Of a stretch of 64,000 bases of DNA, positions 1 to 9,122 are shown one piece after another. Below the pieces are notes generated by a model, which had not been told where the DNA came from, did no database searches, and worked only from the letters and a program-made list of their open reading frames with translations. The number at the start of each line of letters is the position of its first letter. Position 1 is the stretch's first letter. The translations under genes and the position numbers were made by a program. The stretch comes from Acetatifactor muris (GTDB taxonomy: Bacteria; Bacillota; Clostridia; Lachnospirales; Lachnospiraceae): the NCBI GenBank assembly GCA_023663635.1, contig JAMPHD010000007.1, positions 1 through 64,000 on the forward strand. Direction: 5' to 3'.

Positions 1-52
1 GAGCACCTGACTTTTAATCAGGTTGTCGGGGGTTCGAATCCCCCGTGCTTCA
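1..52 (+). tRNA. tRNA-Lys (UUU), 3' part
   Basis: The window opens inside a tRNA. Visible parts are the 3' half of the D stem, an anticodon stem CCTGA/TCAGG around the loop CTTTTAA (anticodon TTT, lysine), a five-base variable loop, a T arm GGGGG-TTCGAAT-CCCCC, and the 3' acceptor strand with discriminator A. No CCA is encoded. The 5' acceptor strand and most of the D arm lie outside the window. Confidence 0.93.
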
Positions 53-81
53 TTTAGAAATGCATAACGTGCAATGGAGTC

Positions 82-120
82 AAAAAACACTAGGGGGACT
101 AAACCCTTGGTGTTTTTTTA
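82..120 (+). terminator. Rho-independent terminator after tRNA-Lys
   Basis: The arms AAAAAACACTAGGG and CCCTTGGTGTTTTTT pair with a G-rich loop and end in a seven-T run. The hairpin sits about 30 bases after the tRNA and separates it from the membrane gene at 205. Confidence 0.8.
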
Positions 121-204
121 GCATAAGGGCAGCTCACAGAGCGTATTGCCCGTTGCTTGCATAAGGGCAGTTGCCCGTTGTATGATACCGAAATGGGAGG
201 AAAG

Positions 205-1749
205 ATGAGGGAATCAGTCAAGAGAAGGGATGTCCGGTTGGAATTTGTTGCCGTAGTATTGTTGGGTGTCCTTGTCATTGGGGGGGTATTGCATTGGACC
301 GGTGCTCTGTATTCCGGATGGCATTTTGTGGATGACCATGAGTTGATCCGGATGGAATATGCCTTTAAACATCAGCAGGAACCATTATTGCGGCAGATGT
401 GGGGGTGGATCATAAATGATTTTCACTGGAGATATCGCCCGCTCTATTGGGTAGAGCGGGTCACCTGTGCCCGCCTGTGGGGCAGCAATCTGTTGTATTG
501 GAATTATTATACGGCATTTAAAGGTATCGTAACATTTGTGTGTCTGTACTATACCGCAAGATTTTTGAGATATAACAGATGGATCAGTCTTCTGTTTCCC
601 TGTCTGATTCTGTTGGGCGAACAATATACTCCATGGTATCGGAGCGCGAATCAGGAGAGTACCGGCATCATGTTGCTTGCAATCGCGCTTTGTCTGATCG
701 CTGCACAGGCATATCGTCAAAAATACGGAAATGCGCTTTGGCAGATTACCATTGCGACAGTTGCCGTTCTCTGTGGGCTGATGAAAGAAAGTTTTACTTT
801 GTTTATGCCTGCTTTTATTTTCTTGGAGCTGTGGTTGGAATGTCGGGACAAGGCTGTGTGTGCCGGAGATGCAAAAAATTTCCTGATCTGTTTGAAAGAT
901 AATTCAATTTCCATCATATTGATATTGGTTTCCCTGCTTTTTAACGTGTATATGATTCTCTTTCAGGTAGGTGTGGACAAGGTTGGTTATGCAGGGTTTC
1001 AGAACGGTACTTCCCTTATTGACTATTATCGCGGTATTAAGGAGAGTCTGGGATTCTATATGAGAACCTACACCCTGGCGGGGGCATTGATACTGTTATT
1101 GATGGTCGTATGCTACAAAAATATTGCCCAAGAGGATATCAAAAAGTATTTGAGTTGGTTTCTGATCGGCGTATTTGTGATGGCGGTACAATTGGTGGCC
1201 CATGCCAAGAGTCTGATGTGGCAGCGATATATCATTCCGTATATAGTTGGCTATGCAATGGTATTTTTGCTGTTGGGATATCGCTTTTTTGAAAAAGATA
1301 TTGTGCACAGAGTTGTCTTTAGCGGCATTTGGGCAGTGGTACTGATCCGAGTCGTGCCCGCCGCGTGGCAAGGCGCGGAGAAATATGCCGCGGATGGACA
1401 GATCACCCGGCAGGTGATACAATGCGCCTTGGACTATACGGATGAAGATGACCGCATCATTGCAGCGTTTCGGGATGAGGAATTGAATATAGCAACGGAA
1501 TGTCGGATGGAGATTGAGGGACGAACACAGACTTATTCCCGGGTGGACGGCGAGTGGAGGAATGAAGTGCAATTGTCGGGCGCCCTTTCAGAGGAAATGT
1601 CTTGGGACCATGCGAGAGCGGTGTTGTGCTATTCCTGGCAGTTAGAAAATATCTTGGAGGATATGGGAGGGCAAGTTTCATATGAATTTTATGATTTTGA
1701 CGGATATGGCATCATGATCATAGATAATGGGAATTGTTCCGTTTCTTAA
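205..1749 (+). CDS. polytopic membrane protein, GT-C glycosyltransferase-like
   Basis: A 514-residue protein with one N-terminal anchor and about ten further hydrophobic segments, ending in a soluble tail of about 110 residues. The first extracytoplasmic loop carries an acidic FVDDHE motif directly after the first membrane helix. This is the layout of GT-C fold glycosyltransferases that use polyprenyl-linked donors, and that fold is inferred rather than shown. A longer frame opens at a TTG at 157, but the ATG at 205 has GGGAGG four bases upstream and is preferred. The gene stands alone between tRNA-Lys and an L,D-transpeptidase gene. Substrate unknown. Confidence 0.75.
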   Translation: MRESVKRRDVRLEFVAVVLLGVLVIGGVLHWTGALYSGWHFVDDHELIRMEYAFKHQQEPLLRQMWGWIINDFHWRYRPLYWVERVTCARLWGSNLLYWNYYTAFKGIVTFVCLYYTARFLRYNRWISLLFPCLILLGEQYTPWYRSANQESTGIMLLAIALCLIAAQAYRQKYGNALWQITIATVAVLCGLMKESFTLFMPAFIFLELWLECRDKAVCAGDAKNFLICLKDNSISIILILVSLLFNVYMILFQVGVDKVGYAGFQNGTSLIDYYRGIKESLGFYMRTYTLAGALILLLMVVCYKNIAQEDIKKYLSWFLIGVFVMAVQLVAHAKSLMWQRYIIPYIVGYAMVFLLLGYRFFEKDIVHRVVFSGIWAVVLIRVVPAAWQGAEKYAADGQITRQVIQCALDYTDEDDRIIAAFRDEELNIATECRMEIEGRTQTYSRVDGEWRNEVQLSGALSEEMSWDHARAVLCYSWQLENILEDMGGQVSYEFYDFDGYGIMIIDNGNCSVS

Positions 1750-1850
1750 AATCCGTTTTTTGCCATTTCATTATTAATGCTATTTTTTTTATGGCGTTCA
1801 TGGTATAATATGTCCATACTCGTGGCAGGAAACGGCCGACCGGCCATCCG

Positions 1851-1881
1851 CCATAAATTGCGCAGCAATTTATGGTATAAT
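1851..1881 (+). promoter_or_regulatory. hairpin overlapping a TATAAT promoter
   Basis: A perfect 10-bp inverted repeat, CCATAAATTG-CGCAG-CAATTTATGG (1851-1875), runs straight into TATAAT at 1876-1881, about 45 bases before the L,D-transpeptidase start. The repeat fills the -35/spacer region, so a protein bound there could control the gene. A second ATGGTATAAT lies at 1800-1809. Confidence 0.5.
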
Positions 1882-1925
1882 GATTTTGAAAATTTACAGA
1901 TAAAAACAGGTTGTCGAGGTACATT

Positions 1926-3461
1926 ATGAAGAATAGAAATAAAGGGAGCAGAGAGATGACCGGGGGAAGGGCACGAAGGAAATCCTCGGGATCCCGCCGC
2001 GGTATCAATCGTATGGCGGGTGTGGCAGTGGTAGTGTCATTGCTACTTGTGGCTTATATCATAACAGCGGTTTATTTTGGCAGGTATTTTTACCCGAATA
2101 CGATCATTAACGGAGAAGATTTTTCGAATGCCGATCAGGTGGCGGTTTTGGTCAGTATGACCAAACAGGGAGGGGATTATTGTCTGCAGGTATATGGGCG
2201 AGATCTTGAGAATTTTGATAATGCGGAGCTGTTCCAGGTCACGTCAAAAGATGTAAATCTCACCGTGTCGGTTCAGCCGAAGGATGTGAAGGATCTTCTG
2301 AGATCACAGAACAGCATACTCTGGCCCGTGTACATATGGGGCGATCATGTGTATACCCTGCGGGAAGACAAGGTGGTGGATGAAGCAGGATTGAATTCTT
2401 TTCTGGAGGGTATGGACTGTTTTCGGGAGGATCATATGACGGACCCGGAGGATGCCCGCATTGAGGGATATTCCGAGACAAAGGGGCAGTATGTGTTGGC
2501 TCCGGAGATCATGGGCAGCCGACTGCAGACCGATCTTGCGCAGGAGAGTATTTATCAGGCCATCCTGCAGGGAGATAGCCGTATTGATCTGGAGGCGGCG
2601 GGATGTTACAGCGATCCGGAGGTCACGGCGGAGGATCCGACTCTGCAGCAGGCTGTTGCCAAGGCCAATAAGTGGTTGGAAACGGAGATCACCTATGATT
2701 GGAACGGCACGGAGGTAGTGTTGGACGGGGAACAGATCAGGGAGTGGATCCTTCTGAAGGACAACAAATTTTCGCTGGATGAGGAAGCCGTTGCCGGGTT
2801 TGTGGCGGATCAGTCGAGAGAGTATGATACTTATGGGAAATACCGCACGTTTCACACCACCATGGGCTACGATCTAAAGCTGCCGGGCGGCGCGTTCGGA
2901 TGGCTGACGGATCGCGAGGCGGAGACAGAGGCGCTGATCGGTCTGATCGAAAAGGGGACCGTGGGTGAGAGAGAACCGGAATACGTGAGTAAGGGCCCGT
3001 GGAAAGGTGCAAATGACATTGGGAACACCTATGTGGAGGCTGACATGACGCATCAGCATCTGTATCTGTACCAGAAAGGCGCGATCGTTCTGGAGACGGA
3101 TTTCGTGTCCGGGGACATGAGCAAGGGGATGGTCACTCCGGAGGGCGTGTTCGGTCTGACCTACAAGACCACCAATGCCGTACTGCGGGGAGCGGATTAT
3201 GTGACACCCGTGAACTATTGGATGCCTTTTAACGGAAATGTGGGTATGCATGACGCCACCTGGAGAGACACCTTCGGAGGCGATATCTATCTCAATGACG
3301 GCTCCCATGGCTGTTTGAATCTGCCTTTGGATAAGGCGGAGGAAATTTATCAGTATATGACGGAAGGATTTCCGATCATTTGTTACTATTATCCCGCCGG
3401 TGTGCTGCCGGAGGCGCCTCCTCAGGAGAATTGGGATGTTCCTGACGACGATGAGGACTGA
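1926..3461 (+). CDS. L,D-transpeptidase (YkuD family) with N-terminal PG-binding region
   Basis: A 511-residue membrane-anchored cell-wall enzyme. A short basic cytoplasmic tail precedes one transmembrane helix (about residues 30-52) and a long extracytoplasmic part of the kind found in VanW/PG-binding-4 L,D-transpeptidases. The YkuD catalytic domain occupies about residues 355-490. The signature SHGCLNLP holds the nucleophilic Cys, with an upstream His in GMHDATW. The enzyme should make 3-3 cross-links in peptidoglycan or attach proteins to it. The frame opens at a TTG at 1911, but the ATG at 1926 is better placed behind GAGGT. The C-terminus is acidic. Confidence 0.92.
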   Translation: MKNRNKGSREMTGGRARRKSSGSRRGINRMAGVAVVVSLLLVAYIITAVYFGRYFYPNTIINGEDFSNADQVAVLVSMTKQGGDYCLQVYGRDLENFDNAELFQVTSKDVNLTVSVQPKDVKDLLRSQNSILWPVYIWGDHVYTLREDKVVDEAGLNSFLEGMDCFREDHMTDPEDARIEGYSETKGQYVLAPEIMGSRLQTDLAQESIYQAILQGDSRIDLEAAGCYSDPEVTAEDPTLQQAVAKANKWLETEITYDWNGTEVVLDGEQIREWILLKDNKFSLDEEAVAGFVADQSREYDTYGKYRTFHTTMGYDLKLPGGAFGWLTDREAETEALIGLIEKGTVGEREPEYVSKGPWKGANDIGNTYVEADMTHQHLYLYQKGAIVLETDFVSGDMSKGMVTPEGVFGLTYKTTNAVLRGADYVTPVNYWMPFNGNVGMHDATWRDTFGGDIYLNDGSHGCLNLPLDKAEEIYQYMTEGFPIICYYYPAGVLPEAPPQENWDVPDDDED

Positions 3462-3485
3462 TCTGTGGTAAAAGGGTGATGGGAC

Positions 3486-4076
3486 ATGAAGAGAGAGACA
3501 GTGAGACAAAGGGCAAAGGAGCGACATGCCAAGGCGGCGTTGCGTTGGCAGAAACATTTTGAGCGTCAGCGGGATTTAAACCGCAAGATCAGGATGGCTG
3601 CGTCCGACATTTTGCAGTCGGATAATTTTCGCTCCACCAGGAAACATATTCAGCATGGAAATATGACGGTGAACAGCCATTGCATGGATGTGGCCAGATA
3701 CAGTCTCGCCATCAGTGAGAAACTGCATATTTCCTGCAATCGGAGGGAATTGATCCGGGGCGCGCTGCTTCACGATTATTTTCTCTATGACTGGCACAGC
3801 AAAGAACATCTTCCGGTCTACAGGCTGCACGGTTTCTTTCACCCGGGGACGGCATTGAAAAACGCCTCCGAGGAGTATGAGCTGACCCCCAGAGAGAGGG
3901 ACATCATCAAGAAACATATGTGGCCGCTGACGATCGTGCCGCCCATGTGCCGGGAGGCTTGGATCGTGACCACGGCGGATAAATGGTGCTCTCTGTTGGA
4001 GACGCTGAGGATTCATAAGGGACATGGAGCCCAAAAGGATGACGGAGAGAGAGAGCCTGTTCAAAAAGCTTCATAG
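3486..4076 (+). CDS. HD-domain putative phosphohydrolase
   Basis: A 196-residue protein. After a basic, helical N-terminus (about 60 residues) it has an HD-type metal site: a His in the NSHCMDVARYS stretch, the paired HD in GALLHDYFLYDW, and further His residues around residues 120-140. This fits small HD phosphohydrolases acting on nucleotides or phosphoesters, with unknown substrate. Its last 53 bases overlap the decarboxylase gene in another frame, so the two are probably translationally linked. The last ~20 residues look like read-through of the overlap and are weakly constrained. Confidence 0.8.
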   Translation: MKRETVRQRAKERHAKAALRWQKHFERQRDLNRKIRMAASDILQSDNFRSTRKHIQHGNMTVNSHCMDVARYSLAISEKLHISCNRRELIRGALLHDYFLYDWHSKEHLPVYRLHGFFHPGTALKNASEEYELTPRERDIIKKHMWPLTIVPPMCREAWIVTTADKWCSLLETLRIHKGHGAQKDDGEREPVQKAS

Positions 4077-5559
4077 TTACGCGGAGACGGATTATTATCC
4101 CTATCATATGCCGGGACATAAGAGAAGGCAGTTGGGGGAACTGCCGGAGCAGCTTGTCAGGACGGACATCACGGAGATTGACGGGTTTGACGATCTGCAC
4201 AATCCGCAGGGCATTCTGGCAAGACTGCAGGAGAAGGCCAATCGATTATATGGAGTGGATGAGACCTTTTACATGGTCAATGGCAGCACAGGCGGTATTT
4301 TGAGCGCCATCAGCGCCGCTCTGCCGGCGGGAGGACATTTGCTCATGGCAAGGGACTGCCACAAGTCCGCGTATCATGCGGTATATCTCCGCCGCCTGAG
4401 AGTGACGTATCTCTATGCCGAACGGGTGGAGGGATTTGCCTTTCATGAGGCGGTGACGGCAGATCAGGTGGATCGGGCATTGAGCAGGGAGCCGGACATT
4501 GGGGCCGTGTTGATCGTGTCCCCCACCTATGAGGGCAGGATCGCGGACATAGAGGCGATCGCCGAGACCGTTCATCGCAGAGGGATCCCGCTCATTGTGG
4601 ATGAGGCGCATGGAGCGCACTTGGGATTTGCGAAAGGGTTTGCGCCCGGGAGCTGCGCGCAGGGAGCTGACCTGGTCATTCACAGTGTTCATAAGACTTT
4701 GCCGGCGCTGACACAGACGGCGCTGCTACATGTAAACGGCGAACGGATCGACAGAGAACTGCTCAAGCGCTTTCTGCATATTTATCAGTCCTCCAGCCCA
4801 TCCTATCTGTTGATGGCCGGCATCAGCGATGCCATGGAGATCGTGGAGCGCAGAGGAGAGGAATTGTTTGCAAAGTTTAGGGAGCAGTACCGTTCCCTGA
4901 CGGAACATTTGGAGGTTTGTCAAAGTCTGCGTTTTGTGCCGTGGCAGGATGTGGAGCAGGGCAGACAGGATATCGGCAAATTGGTGATCGCCACCGACCG
5001 GAGCAATGTGTCGGGACAATGGCTGTATGACGCGCTGCGAGAGGACTATCATCTGCAGTGTGAGATGGCCGCGGGAGATCATTGTCTGGCCATGTTCACT
5101 CTGGCGGACGAAGGAGAGGCCTATGACAGGATGGAACGGGCGCTCCTGGAACTGGATGCCCGATTGACGGAGCGCGCAATGCCGGAGCGCACAATGGCAG
5201 GGCGCACAATGTCTGAACGCGAAATGCCGGAATGCGCAGTGTCTGAGCGTACAGTGACGGAGCACGGGAGAACGATACAAGAAAAACTTGAAAAGCATTT
5301 CCCGCAAATTGTCTGTCCGTTGGCTGACGCATGGGATCGTCCGTGGAAAACGACAGATGTGTCATGTGCTGCGGGCTGTGTTGCCGCTGAGTTTGTGAGT
5401 CTCTATCCGCCGGGAATCCCCCTGTTGGTGCCGGGGGAGGTCTTCACGGAGGAGCTCCGGGAGCAGATCGCGGAGTATCTGAGCCGGGGACTGCGGATTC
5501 AGGGACTTGAGGAGAGAGACGGGCGATATTTTATCAGAGTTATTAAAGAGCCGTTATGA
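4024..5559 (+). CDS. Orn/Lys/Arg decarboxylase family PLP enzyme (YaaO-like)
   Basis: A 511-residue fold-type I PLP enzyme of the Orn/Lys/Arg decarboxylase family. Near the N-terminus it has the family motif YYPYHMPGHKRR. The PLP lysine is in HSVHKTLPALTQ, preceded by the DEAHGAHLGF aspartate loop. In Bacillus the homologue yaaO also lies just upstream of a nucleotide kinase, yaaR and holB. Residues about 380-415 are a run of degenerate pentapeptides not expected in the family. The ATG at 4039 (MTERES) is an alternative start that fits homologue N-termini better. The exact amino-acid substrate cannot be read from sequence. Confidence 0.88.
   Translation: MEPKRMTERESLFKKLHSYAETDYYPYHMPGHKRRQLGELPEQLVRTDITEIDGFDDLHNPQGILARLQEKANRLYGVDETFYMVNGSTGGILSAISAALPAGGHLLMARDCHKSAYHAVYLRRLRVTYLYAERVEGFAFHEAVTADQVDRALSREPDIGAVLIVSPTYEGRIADIEAIAETVHRRGIPLIVDEAHGAHLGFAKGFAPGSCAQGADLVIHSVHKTLPALTQTALLHVNGERIDRELLKRFLHIYQSSSPSYLLMAGISDAMEIVERRGEELFAKFREQYRSLTEHLEVCQSLRFVPWQDVEQGRQDIGKLVIATDRSNVSGQWLYDALREDYHLQCEMAAGDHCLAMFTLADEGEAYDRMERALLELDARLTERAMPERTMAGRTMSEREMPECAVSERTVTEHGRTIQEKLEKHFPQIVCPLADAWDRPWKTTDVSCAAGCVAAEFVSLYPPGIPLLVPGEVFTEELREQIAEYLSRGLRIQGLEERDGRYFIRVIKEPL
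5164..5268 (+). repeat. degenerate 15-bp tandem repeat inside the decarboxylase gene
   Basis: About seven units of 15 bp encode pentapeptides of the form [LMV]-x-E-R-[AT] (LTERA, MPERT, MAGRT, MSERE, MPECA, VSERT, VTEHG). The units stay in frame and drift in sequence. They lie between the catalytic domain and the C-terminal domain of the enzyme. Confidence 0.85.
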
Positions 5560-5579
5560 CGGCAGAATGAGAGGGAGCT

Positions 5580-7010
5580 ATGAGAAAGACCAAGATTATC
5601 TGTACCATCGGACCTGCCAGTGAGAGCGAGGAGTGCATGAAGGAATTGATGTTGGCCGGCATGAACGTGGCGAGATTTAATTTTTCTCACGGTACCAGAG
5701 AGGAGCAGAAGGAAAAATTCGAGCGTCTGGTGAAGGTTCGGACGCAGCTCGGTGTGCATGTGGCGACCCTGTTGGACACCAAGGGGCCCGAGATCCGTCT
5801 GCGGGATTTTGAGGGAGGCAAAGTGGAGATTACTGCAGGGCAGACATTTACGCTGACTACGGATGAGATACTCGGAACGGCGGAGCGCGCCTCCATCACT
5901 TATAAAAATCTCAAAAATGACATTTCTGTCGGAACGACGATCCTCATCGACGACGGATTGATCGAGATGTGTGTGCAGGAGATTCAGGGACAGGATATCG
6001 TCTGTCGGGTCATCAACGGCGGAGTCGTGTCCAACCATAAGGGGGTCAATGTGCCCGGAGCCGTCCTGTCCATGCCCTACATCAGTGAGACGGACAGAGA
6101 GGATATCATTTTTGGAGCCCGGATGGGATATGAATTTCTGGCGGCCTCCTTTACCCGATGCAAGGAGGATGTCCTGGCAGTGCGGGAGCTCCTGCAGCAG
6201 AACGGCAGTGACATGAAGATCATCGCCAAGATAGAGAATATGCAGGGTATACAGAATCTGGAGGAAATCCTGAGCGTGTCCGACGGGATCATGGTGGCGC
6301 GGGGCGACATGGGTGTGGAGATCCCCCTGGAGGAGGTGCCGGGACTGCAGAAAAAGATGATAAAGATGGCGAACATTCAGGGCAAACATGTGATCACCGC
6401 CACGCAGATGCTGGAGTCCATGATCAAGAATCCCCGCCCCACCAGGGCGGAGGCCACGGATATCGCCAATGCCATCTATGACGGCACCACGGCCATCATG
6501 CTCTCTGGGGAGAGTGCGGCGGGTCTCTATCCGGTGGAGGCCGTGAAGACCATGTCCCGCATTGCCGAGAGCGCGGAGAGGGATATCGATTATCAGAGCC
6601 GCATGGCGCAGTATGACCGCACGGCCGCATCGTTGTTCGTGGATAAGAAAAATATCACTACGGCCATCGCCCATGCCACCTGCCACACGGCCATGGATCT
6701 GGAGGCGGCAGCCATCATCACGGTGACACTTTCCGGTTTTACGGCGGAGGCGGTGTCCCGTTTTAAGCCGGGTTGTCCCATCATCGGCTGTACCATGTCC
6801 GACCGGGTGGCCAAACAGTTAAATCTTTTATGGGGAGTAACGCCTCTGGTCATCCGGGAAGAGGAGACCACTGATGAGTTGTTTGCGGACGCGGTGGAGG
6901 AGGCTCTCAAGACCAAGTTGGTAAAATATGGAGATAAAGTGGTCATCACGGCCGGAGTGCCCATGGGCATCACGGGCAATACCAATATGATCAGAGTGGT
7001 GGAAGTTTAA
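5580..7010 (+). CDS. pyk: pyruvate kinase
   Basis: A 476-residue pyruvate kinase converting phosphoenolpyruvate and ADP to pyruvate and ATP. Visible hallmarks are the N-terminal KTKIICTIGPAS, the substrate motif NFSHG, DTKGPEIR, the active-site helix around MVARGDMGVEIP, and TATQMLESM with its metal/K+ site. The length matches the form without the extra PEP-utilising C-terminal domain found in Bacillus. A strong GAGAGGGAG site precedes the ATG. The stop codon overlaps the next ATG by one base (TAATG), so the two genes are co-translated. Confidence 0.97.
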   Translation: MRKTKIICTIGPASESEECMKELMLAGMNVARFNFSHGTREEQKEKFERLVKVRTQLGVHVATLLDTKGPEIRLRDFEGGKVEITAGQTFTLTTDEILGTAERASITYKNLKNDISVGTTILIDDGLIEMCVQEIQGQDIVCRVINGGVVSNHKGVNVPGAVLSMPYISETDREDIIFGARMGYEFLAASFTRCKEDVLAVRELLQQNGSDMKIIAKIENMQGIQNLEEILSVSDGIMVARGDMGVEIPLEEVPGLQKKMIKMANIQGKHVITATQMLESMIKNPRPTRAEATDIANAIYDGTTAIMLSGESAAGLYPVEAVKTMSRIAESAERDIDYQSRMAQYDRTAASLFVDKKNITTAIAHATCHTAMDLEAAAIITVTLSGFTAEAVSRFKPGCPIIGCTMSDRVAKQLNLLWGVTPLVIREEETTDELFADAVEEALKTKLVKYGDKVVITAGVPMGITGNTNMIRVVEV

Positions 7011-7585
7011 TGGGCAAAATCTTTTATCTTATGGGGAAAAGTTCATCCGGAAAGGATACGATCTTTAAGGAACTGAGCGAGCTGCGCACTCTGGTGCCCT
7101 ACACCACCCGTCCCATCCGGGCGGGAGAGCGGGACGGCGTGGAGTATCATTTTACGGACGAGGAGGGTTTCCAAAAATACGCGGAATCAGGTAAGGTGAT
7201 CGAGCAGCGGGAGTACCACACATTTCACGGTCTCTGGCGATATTTTACCGTGGACGACGGACAGTTTGCGCCGGAGGAACCATGCAATTATATCATGATC
7301 GGCACACTGGAGGCCTATCGGAACATACAGAAATATTTCGGCGCGGAGAAGGTGTTGCCGGTGCTGATCGAGTTGGACGACGGTATACGCCTGCAGCGGG
7401 CGTTGGACCGGGAGCGCCAACAGGAGGAACCCGGGTATGAGGAGATGTGCAGGCGTTTCCTGGCGGACAGCGAGGACTTCTCCGAGGAGAAACTGCGGGA
7501 GGCCGGGATCACAAGACGTTTTCAAAACGACGATCTGGACAGGTGCATCGCGGAGATCCGGGAGTACATACGGCAGCAGCAATAA
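7010..7585 (+). CDS. guanylate kinase-like protein
   Basis: A 191-residue P-loop nucleotide kinase. The Walker A motif is GKSSSGKDT at residues 9-17, shifted from the usual GPSGSGKST of guanylate kinase. The GMP-binding motifs TTRPIRAGERDGVEYHF and a lid-like Arg region follow. It probably phosphorylates GMP or a related nucleotide. It overlaps pyk by one base and sits where Bacillus has a thymidylate kinase in the same neighbourhood (yaaO-tmk-yaaQ-yaaR-holB). The altered P-loop leaves some doubt about its substrate. Confidence 0.82.
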   Translation: MGKIFYLMGKSSSGKDTIFKELSELRTLVPYTTRPIRAGERDGVEYHFTDEEGFQKYAESGKVIEQREYHTFHGLWRYFTVDDGQFAPEEPCNYIMIGTLEAYRNIQKYFGAEKVLPVLIELDDGIRLQRALDRERQQEEPGYEEMCRRFLADSEDFSEEKLREAGITRRFQNDDLDRCIAEIREYIRQQQ

Positions 7586-7662
7586 TAACGGACCTCGCAA
7601 AATACCCGGACGGATTGAATTTATCGGCAAATGATCCGATATAACAGACAGGAGGTGGACAC

Positions 7663-8103
7663 GTGGATATCAAAGTCAATCAGATACAGCAGCCGGCTCC
7701 CGTGGAGCAGACGCAATCCGCGGCGCCCACGGACGGCACTTTTAAGTTCATGCTGACCGGACATATCGAGGAGGCGGAACTTCAGGCCAGACTCAACTCC
7801 CTGATGGAGGAGATCACGATGCAGGGAGAACGCCTCGCCAAGAAACGGGACGTGAAAGACATGCGACATTACAGAGGTCTGGTGAAGGAATTTCTGAATG
7901 AGGTGGTCACCCATTCCCATGCGTTCTCCCGGGAGAATTTTTTGGACCGCAGGGGACGACATAGAGTCTACGGCATCATCCGACTGGTGGATGAGAATTT
8001 GGATCAGTTGGCGCAGGAACTGATGAAGGACGAGAAGGATAATCTGGCGATATTGGAGAAGATAGGCGAGATCAGGGGATTGCTCCTGGACATCTTCACT
8101 TGA
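7663..8103 (+). CDS. yaaR: YaaR family protein (DUF327)
   Basis: A 146-residue mostly helical protein of the YaaR/DUF327 family, whose biochemical role is not established. Typical features are a short disordered N-terminus, [14 protein letters not shown] and the [17 protein letters not shown] segment. The start is GTG behind a perfect AGGAGGT. The gene precedes holB, as in Bacillus and many Clostridia. Confidence 0.92.
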   Translation: MDIKVNQIQQPAPVEQTQSAAPTDGTFKFMLTGHIEEAELQARLNSLMEEITMQGERLAKKRDVKDMRHYRGLVKEFLNEVVTHSHAFSRENFLDRRGRHRVYGIIRLVDENLDQLAQELMKDEKDNLAILEKIGEIRGLLLDIFT

Positions 8104-8129
8104 GGACAAAGGATAAGGAGGCGATACGG

Positions 8130-9122
8130 ATGGCAAGATTTGCGGATATCATCGGACAGGAACAGATCAAAGAGCATTTGATGAACGCGTTGTCTGCCGG
8201 GAAGATTTCCCATGCGTATATCATCAATGGCGAAAAGTCCTCCGGAAAGGAATTTATCGCCAAGGTATTTGCCATGGCGCTGCAGTGTGAGAAGGATGGG
8301 ACGGAGCCCTGTCAGGAATGCCATTCCTGTAAGCAGGCGCTGTCCGGCAATCAGCCGGATATCATCCGCGTATCTCACGAGAAACCGAATACCATCAGCG
8401 TGGACGATATCCGCGCGCAGATCAACAATGACGTGGCCATCAAGCCCTACAGCAGTCCCTACAAGATTTACATTGTAAACGAGGCGGAGAAGATGACGCC
8501 GCAGGCTCAAAACGCGCTGTTGAAGACTCTGGAGGAGCCGCCCGCGTATGCGGTGATCCTGCTTTTGACGTCCAACGCGGACGAACTGCTGCCCACCATC
8601 TTAAGCCGTTGTGTGGTGCTGAACATGCGGCCGGTGGCGGACGCGCAGGTGCGAAGATATCTGATGGAGGTGCTGCAGGTGCCGGACTATAAGGCGGATG
8701 TGTGTGTGGCATTTGCCCGCGGCAATATCGGCAAGGCGAAGGCGTTGGCTTCCAGTGAAGATTTTGAGAATGTGAAAAACGAGGCGCTGTCCCTCTTGAA
8801 ATACATAGAAGATATGGAGTTGTATGAGATGGTGGCGGCCATCCGCAAGATCGGCGAGTACAAATTGGAGATCAGCGATTACTTTGATATCATGTCCATC
8901 TGGTACAGGGACGTGCTGCTCTTTAAGGCCACGAAAGATGTCAACAGGCTGGTGTTCCGAGAGGAGCTCGGCGCCCTGCGCAAATGTGCCCAGCGCAGCA
9001 GCTATGAGGGCATTGAGACCATCATCAAGGCTCTGGACGCAGCCAAGCATCGTCTGGATGCCAATGTGAATTTTGACCTGGTGATGGAGCTTTTGTTCCT
9101 GACCATCAGAGAAAACGGGTGA
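8130..9122 (+). CDS. holB: DNA polymerase III subunit delta'
   Basis: A 330-residue clamp-loader subunit. It starts with the family pattern FADIIGQEQIKEHL and has a P-loop-like GEKSSGKEF. A zinc module of Cys residues follows (PCQECHSC), then the sensor and SRC-type region (ILSRC). The frame is open from a TTG at 8100, but the ATG at 8130 follows AAGGAGG and matches the family N-terminus. The last 17 bases overlap the 3' end of the convergent minus-strand membrane gene. The usual downstream partner ricT is displaced by 3.7 kb. Confidence 0.95.
   Translation: MARFADIIGQEQIKEHLMNALSAGKISHAYIINGEKSSGKEFIAKVFAMALQCEKDGTEPCQECHSCKQALSGNQPDIIRVSHEKPNTISVDDIRAQINNDVAIKPYSSPYKIYIVNEAEKMTPQAQNALLKTLEEPPAYAVILLLTSNADELLPTILSRCVVLNMRPVADAQVRRYLMEVLQVPDYKADVCVAFARGNIGKAKALASSEDFENVKNEALSLLKYIEDMELYEMVAAIRKIGEYKLEISDYFDIMSIWYRDVLLFKATKDVNRLVFREELGALRKCAQRSSYEGIETIIKALDAAKHRLDANVNFDLVMELLFLTIRENG

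Noticed and set aside
5499..6686. A 395-codon minus-strand frame opposite pyk
   Set aside because: His-rich antisense reading of pyruvate kinase; no ribosome site and no domain.
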